A DNA stretch of 64,000 nt, taken from Bremerella sp. JC817. Its GTDB lineage: Bacteria > Planctomycetota > Planctomycetia > Pirellulales > Pirellulaceae. The position numbers were made by a program, and so were the translations under genes. The notes beneath the pieces are model-generated. The model had not been told where the DNA came from. It saw only the letters and a program-made list of their open reading frames with translations, and did not search any database. Positions 63,140 through 64,000 of this stretch are shown one piece after another (the first letter of the stretch is position 1; every line of letters begins with the position of its first letter). The stretch is from the NCBI RefSeq assembly GCF_040718835.1, contig NZ_JBFEFG010000268.1:248001-312000 (forward strand), in the 5' to 3' direction.

Positions 63140-63841
63140 CTAGCCTTTTTGTGGGATAACGACCCGCATAACCACTTCCCGCTTCGATTTTCCGAGCTGG
63201 AAGGGCATCGTCCGGTACGACTCGGCATACGAGCGGCGGAAACGTAGCGTGTAACCGTCGCTGGGCAAGAATTCGACGGGAAGGCTAAAACTTCCGTCAG
63301 GACGCGTTAGAAAGGCGTTCAGGCACTGCGTCGGCCCGAGCACGTCGATGGGCAGGTTTGCCACAGGATGATCGTTCTCGTCGACCGCGATCCCCCGGAT
63401 CACGGCGTGATCGTCCGGTAATCGGTCCGCTTCTTCCATATGAGCAATGAATCGCTTGAGATTTTCGCCGTCGGCAGTCTGAATCACGACGCGATCGTTA
63501 TCGAACTCGGCCTGGAGACCACCTGAAAGGGCGATGTCGTTCTCAGCCATCGAGAAGAGCCACCGCACATCGCGGTAGTTGGCTCGGTACTGGGCAGTCG
63601 GCAGGCCCTCATCCGCTTCGACGATCGGTTTGGCCAGCAGAGATCTCGCTTCGACCGAATCAGGGTCAAGAAATCGCGTTACGAGCCGTTCGCGATAACG
63701 CCATTGTGTGGTCAGAACGATGGCGAGCGAAATCACCACCATCAACCCCAGCAGGCTTTTCAGACTGAAGCGAATGCCTCGCATGTTCTCGTGGCTCTCC
63801 AGCAAGGTACGAAAACGGACGGCCATTGCCGTCCATTTCAT
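63140..63841 (-). CDS. membrane-anchored hypothetical protein
   Basis: A 233-residue protein with one hydrophobic segment (about residues 28-47) after FSLKSLLGLM, a pattern common in planctomycete single-pass proteins. The C-terminal half has IAVDENDHPVANLPIDVLG and TRPDGSFSLPVEF, resembling a carboxypeptidase-regulatory/transthyretin-like fold. The start could be at 63841 or at the internal ATG 63784. Confidence 0.65.
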   Translation of the reverse strand: MKWTAMAVRFRTLLESHENMRGIRFSLKSLLGLMVVISLAIVLTTQWRYRERLVTRFLDPDSVEARSLLAKPIVEADEGLPTAQYRANYRDVRWLFSMAENDIALSGGLQAEFDNDRVVIQTADGENLKRFIAHMEEADRLPDDHAVIRGIAVDENDHPVANLPIDVLGPTQCLNAFLTRPDGSFSLPVEFLPSDGYTLRFRRSYAESYRTMPFQLGKSKREVVMRVVIPQKG

Positions 63842-63883
63842 CTTTACCGTGGGACCCGAGAAGAATCAACTCTTGCCCGGTCG

Positions 63884-64000
63884 TCAGGCCGCGGCCGAAC
63901 CGGCAAGCGATTCATCTTTGTTGGCCGACGCCAACCCCAGCCCTAACACCTCGCGAGCGAGGTTCGCGTAGTCCTCGGCTCCGTTGGAGTTTGGATCGTA
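63884..64000 (-). CDS. C-terminal end of a probable ParA/MinD-like ATPase (partial)
   Basis: A minus-strand frame enters from the right edge and ends at TGA 63886-63884 after 38 codons: YDPNSNGAEDYANLAREVLG and a short Ala/Ser-rich tail. The first 20 residues resemble the last helix of ParA/MinD-family proteins (xDPxSxGAxDYxxLAxEV). The 5' part lies outside the window. Confidence 0.5.
   Translation of the reverse strand, partial: YDPNSNGAEDYANLAREVLGLGLASANKDESLAGSAAA

Overview
The window looks like chromosomal DNA of a planctomycete, most likely a Pirellulales (Blastopirellula/Bremerella-type) bacterium. This is inferred from families that are common in that group: a PSCyt1/DUF1549/DUF1553 cytochrome beside a DUF1501 protein, a very large propeller-HEAT-CxxCH protein, a DUF1559 prepilin-like protein, an SUMF1 enzyme with an N-terminal cytochrome domain, a PQQ-type propeller, MJ0042-type zinc-ribbon membrane proteins and a XylR-type AraC regulator. 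Gene density is ordinary. I saw no phage, insertion sequence, CRISPR array or rRNA.

Layout. 1-1.5 kb: a minus-strand metal ABC transporter operon that runs off the left edge. 1.6-6.8 kb: a secreted PQQ-like propeller, then a tight GT2 / DUF2304 / TMTC-like membrane TPR glycosylation cassette. 6.8-12.9 kb: an NHL propeller and the PSCyt1-DUF1501 pair. 12.9-18.2 kb: ndk, a two-subunit M16 protease pair, a GNAT enzyme and queD. 18.3 kb: tRNA-Arg(CCG) with a clear sigma70-type promoter. 18.6-24.5 kb: carbohydrate-esterase, BPL_N-like and C45-type hydrolases beside a divergent XylR-type regulator. 24.6-32.5 kb: a small lipoprotein, a DUF1559 protein, then a three-gene operon ending in a CsgG-like protein and starting with a 1271-residue protein that has a CsgG-like N-terminus and a WD40 C-terminus.

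32.8-49 kb is the most coherent region and reads as an amino-acid and NAD metabolism island. It holds a DUF1338/HglS-type 2-oxoadipate dioxygenase; a fusion of a response-regulator receiver domain to glutamate dehydrogenase; an arginine succinyltransferase (AST) operon (M20 hydrolase, astC, astA, astD, astB) in which the M20 enzyme probably replaces AstE; a minus-strand operon pncB-nrtR-pncA-NADAR-kptA joining NAD salvage to ADP-ribose and RNA 2'-phosphate chemistry; and a YdiJ-type FAD/FeS dehydrogenase. Together these could send arginine and lysine carbon through glutamate and 2-hydroxyglutarate into 2-oxoglutarate. The fused receiver domain could be a signalling input on glutamate oxidation.

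49-64 kb: SUMF1-cytochrome, a Tat-exported Gfo/Idh/MocA oxidoreductase, the large cytochrome propeller, a cobalamin riboswitch controlling a BtuB-like TonB receptor, an LRR protein, an LpxH-like phosphoesterase, two paralogous zinc-ribbon membrane proteins, and the tail of a probable ParA/MinD-like gene at the right edge. The best candidates for something new are the REC-GDH fusion, the five-gene NAD/ADP-ribose operon with its palindromic operator, the AST operon with a substituted last step, and the CsgG/WD40 operon.
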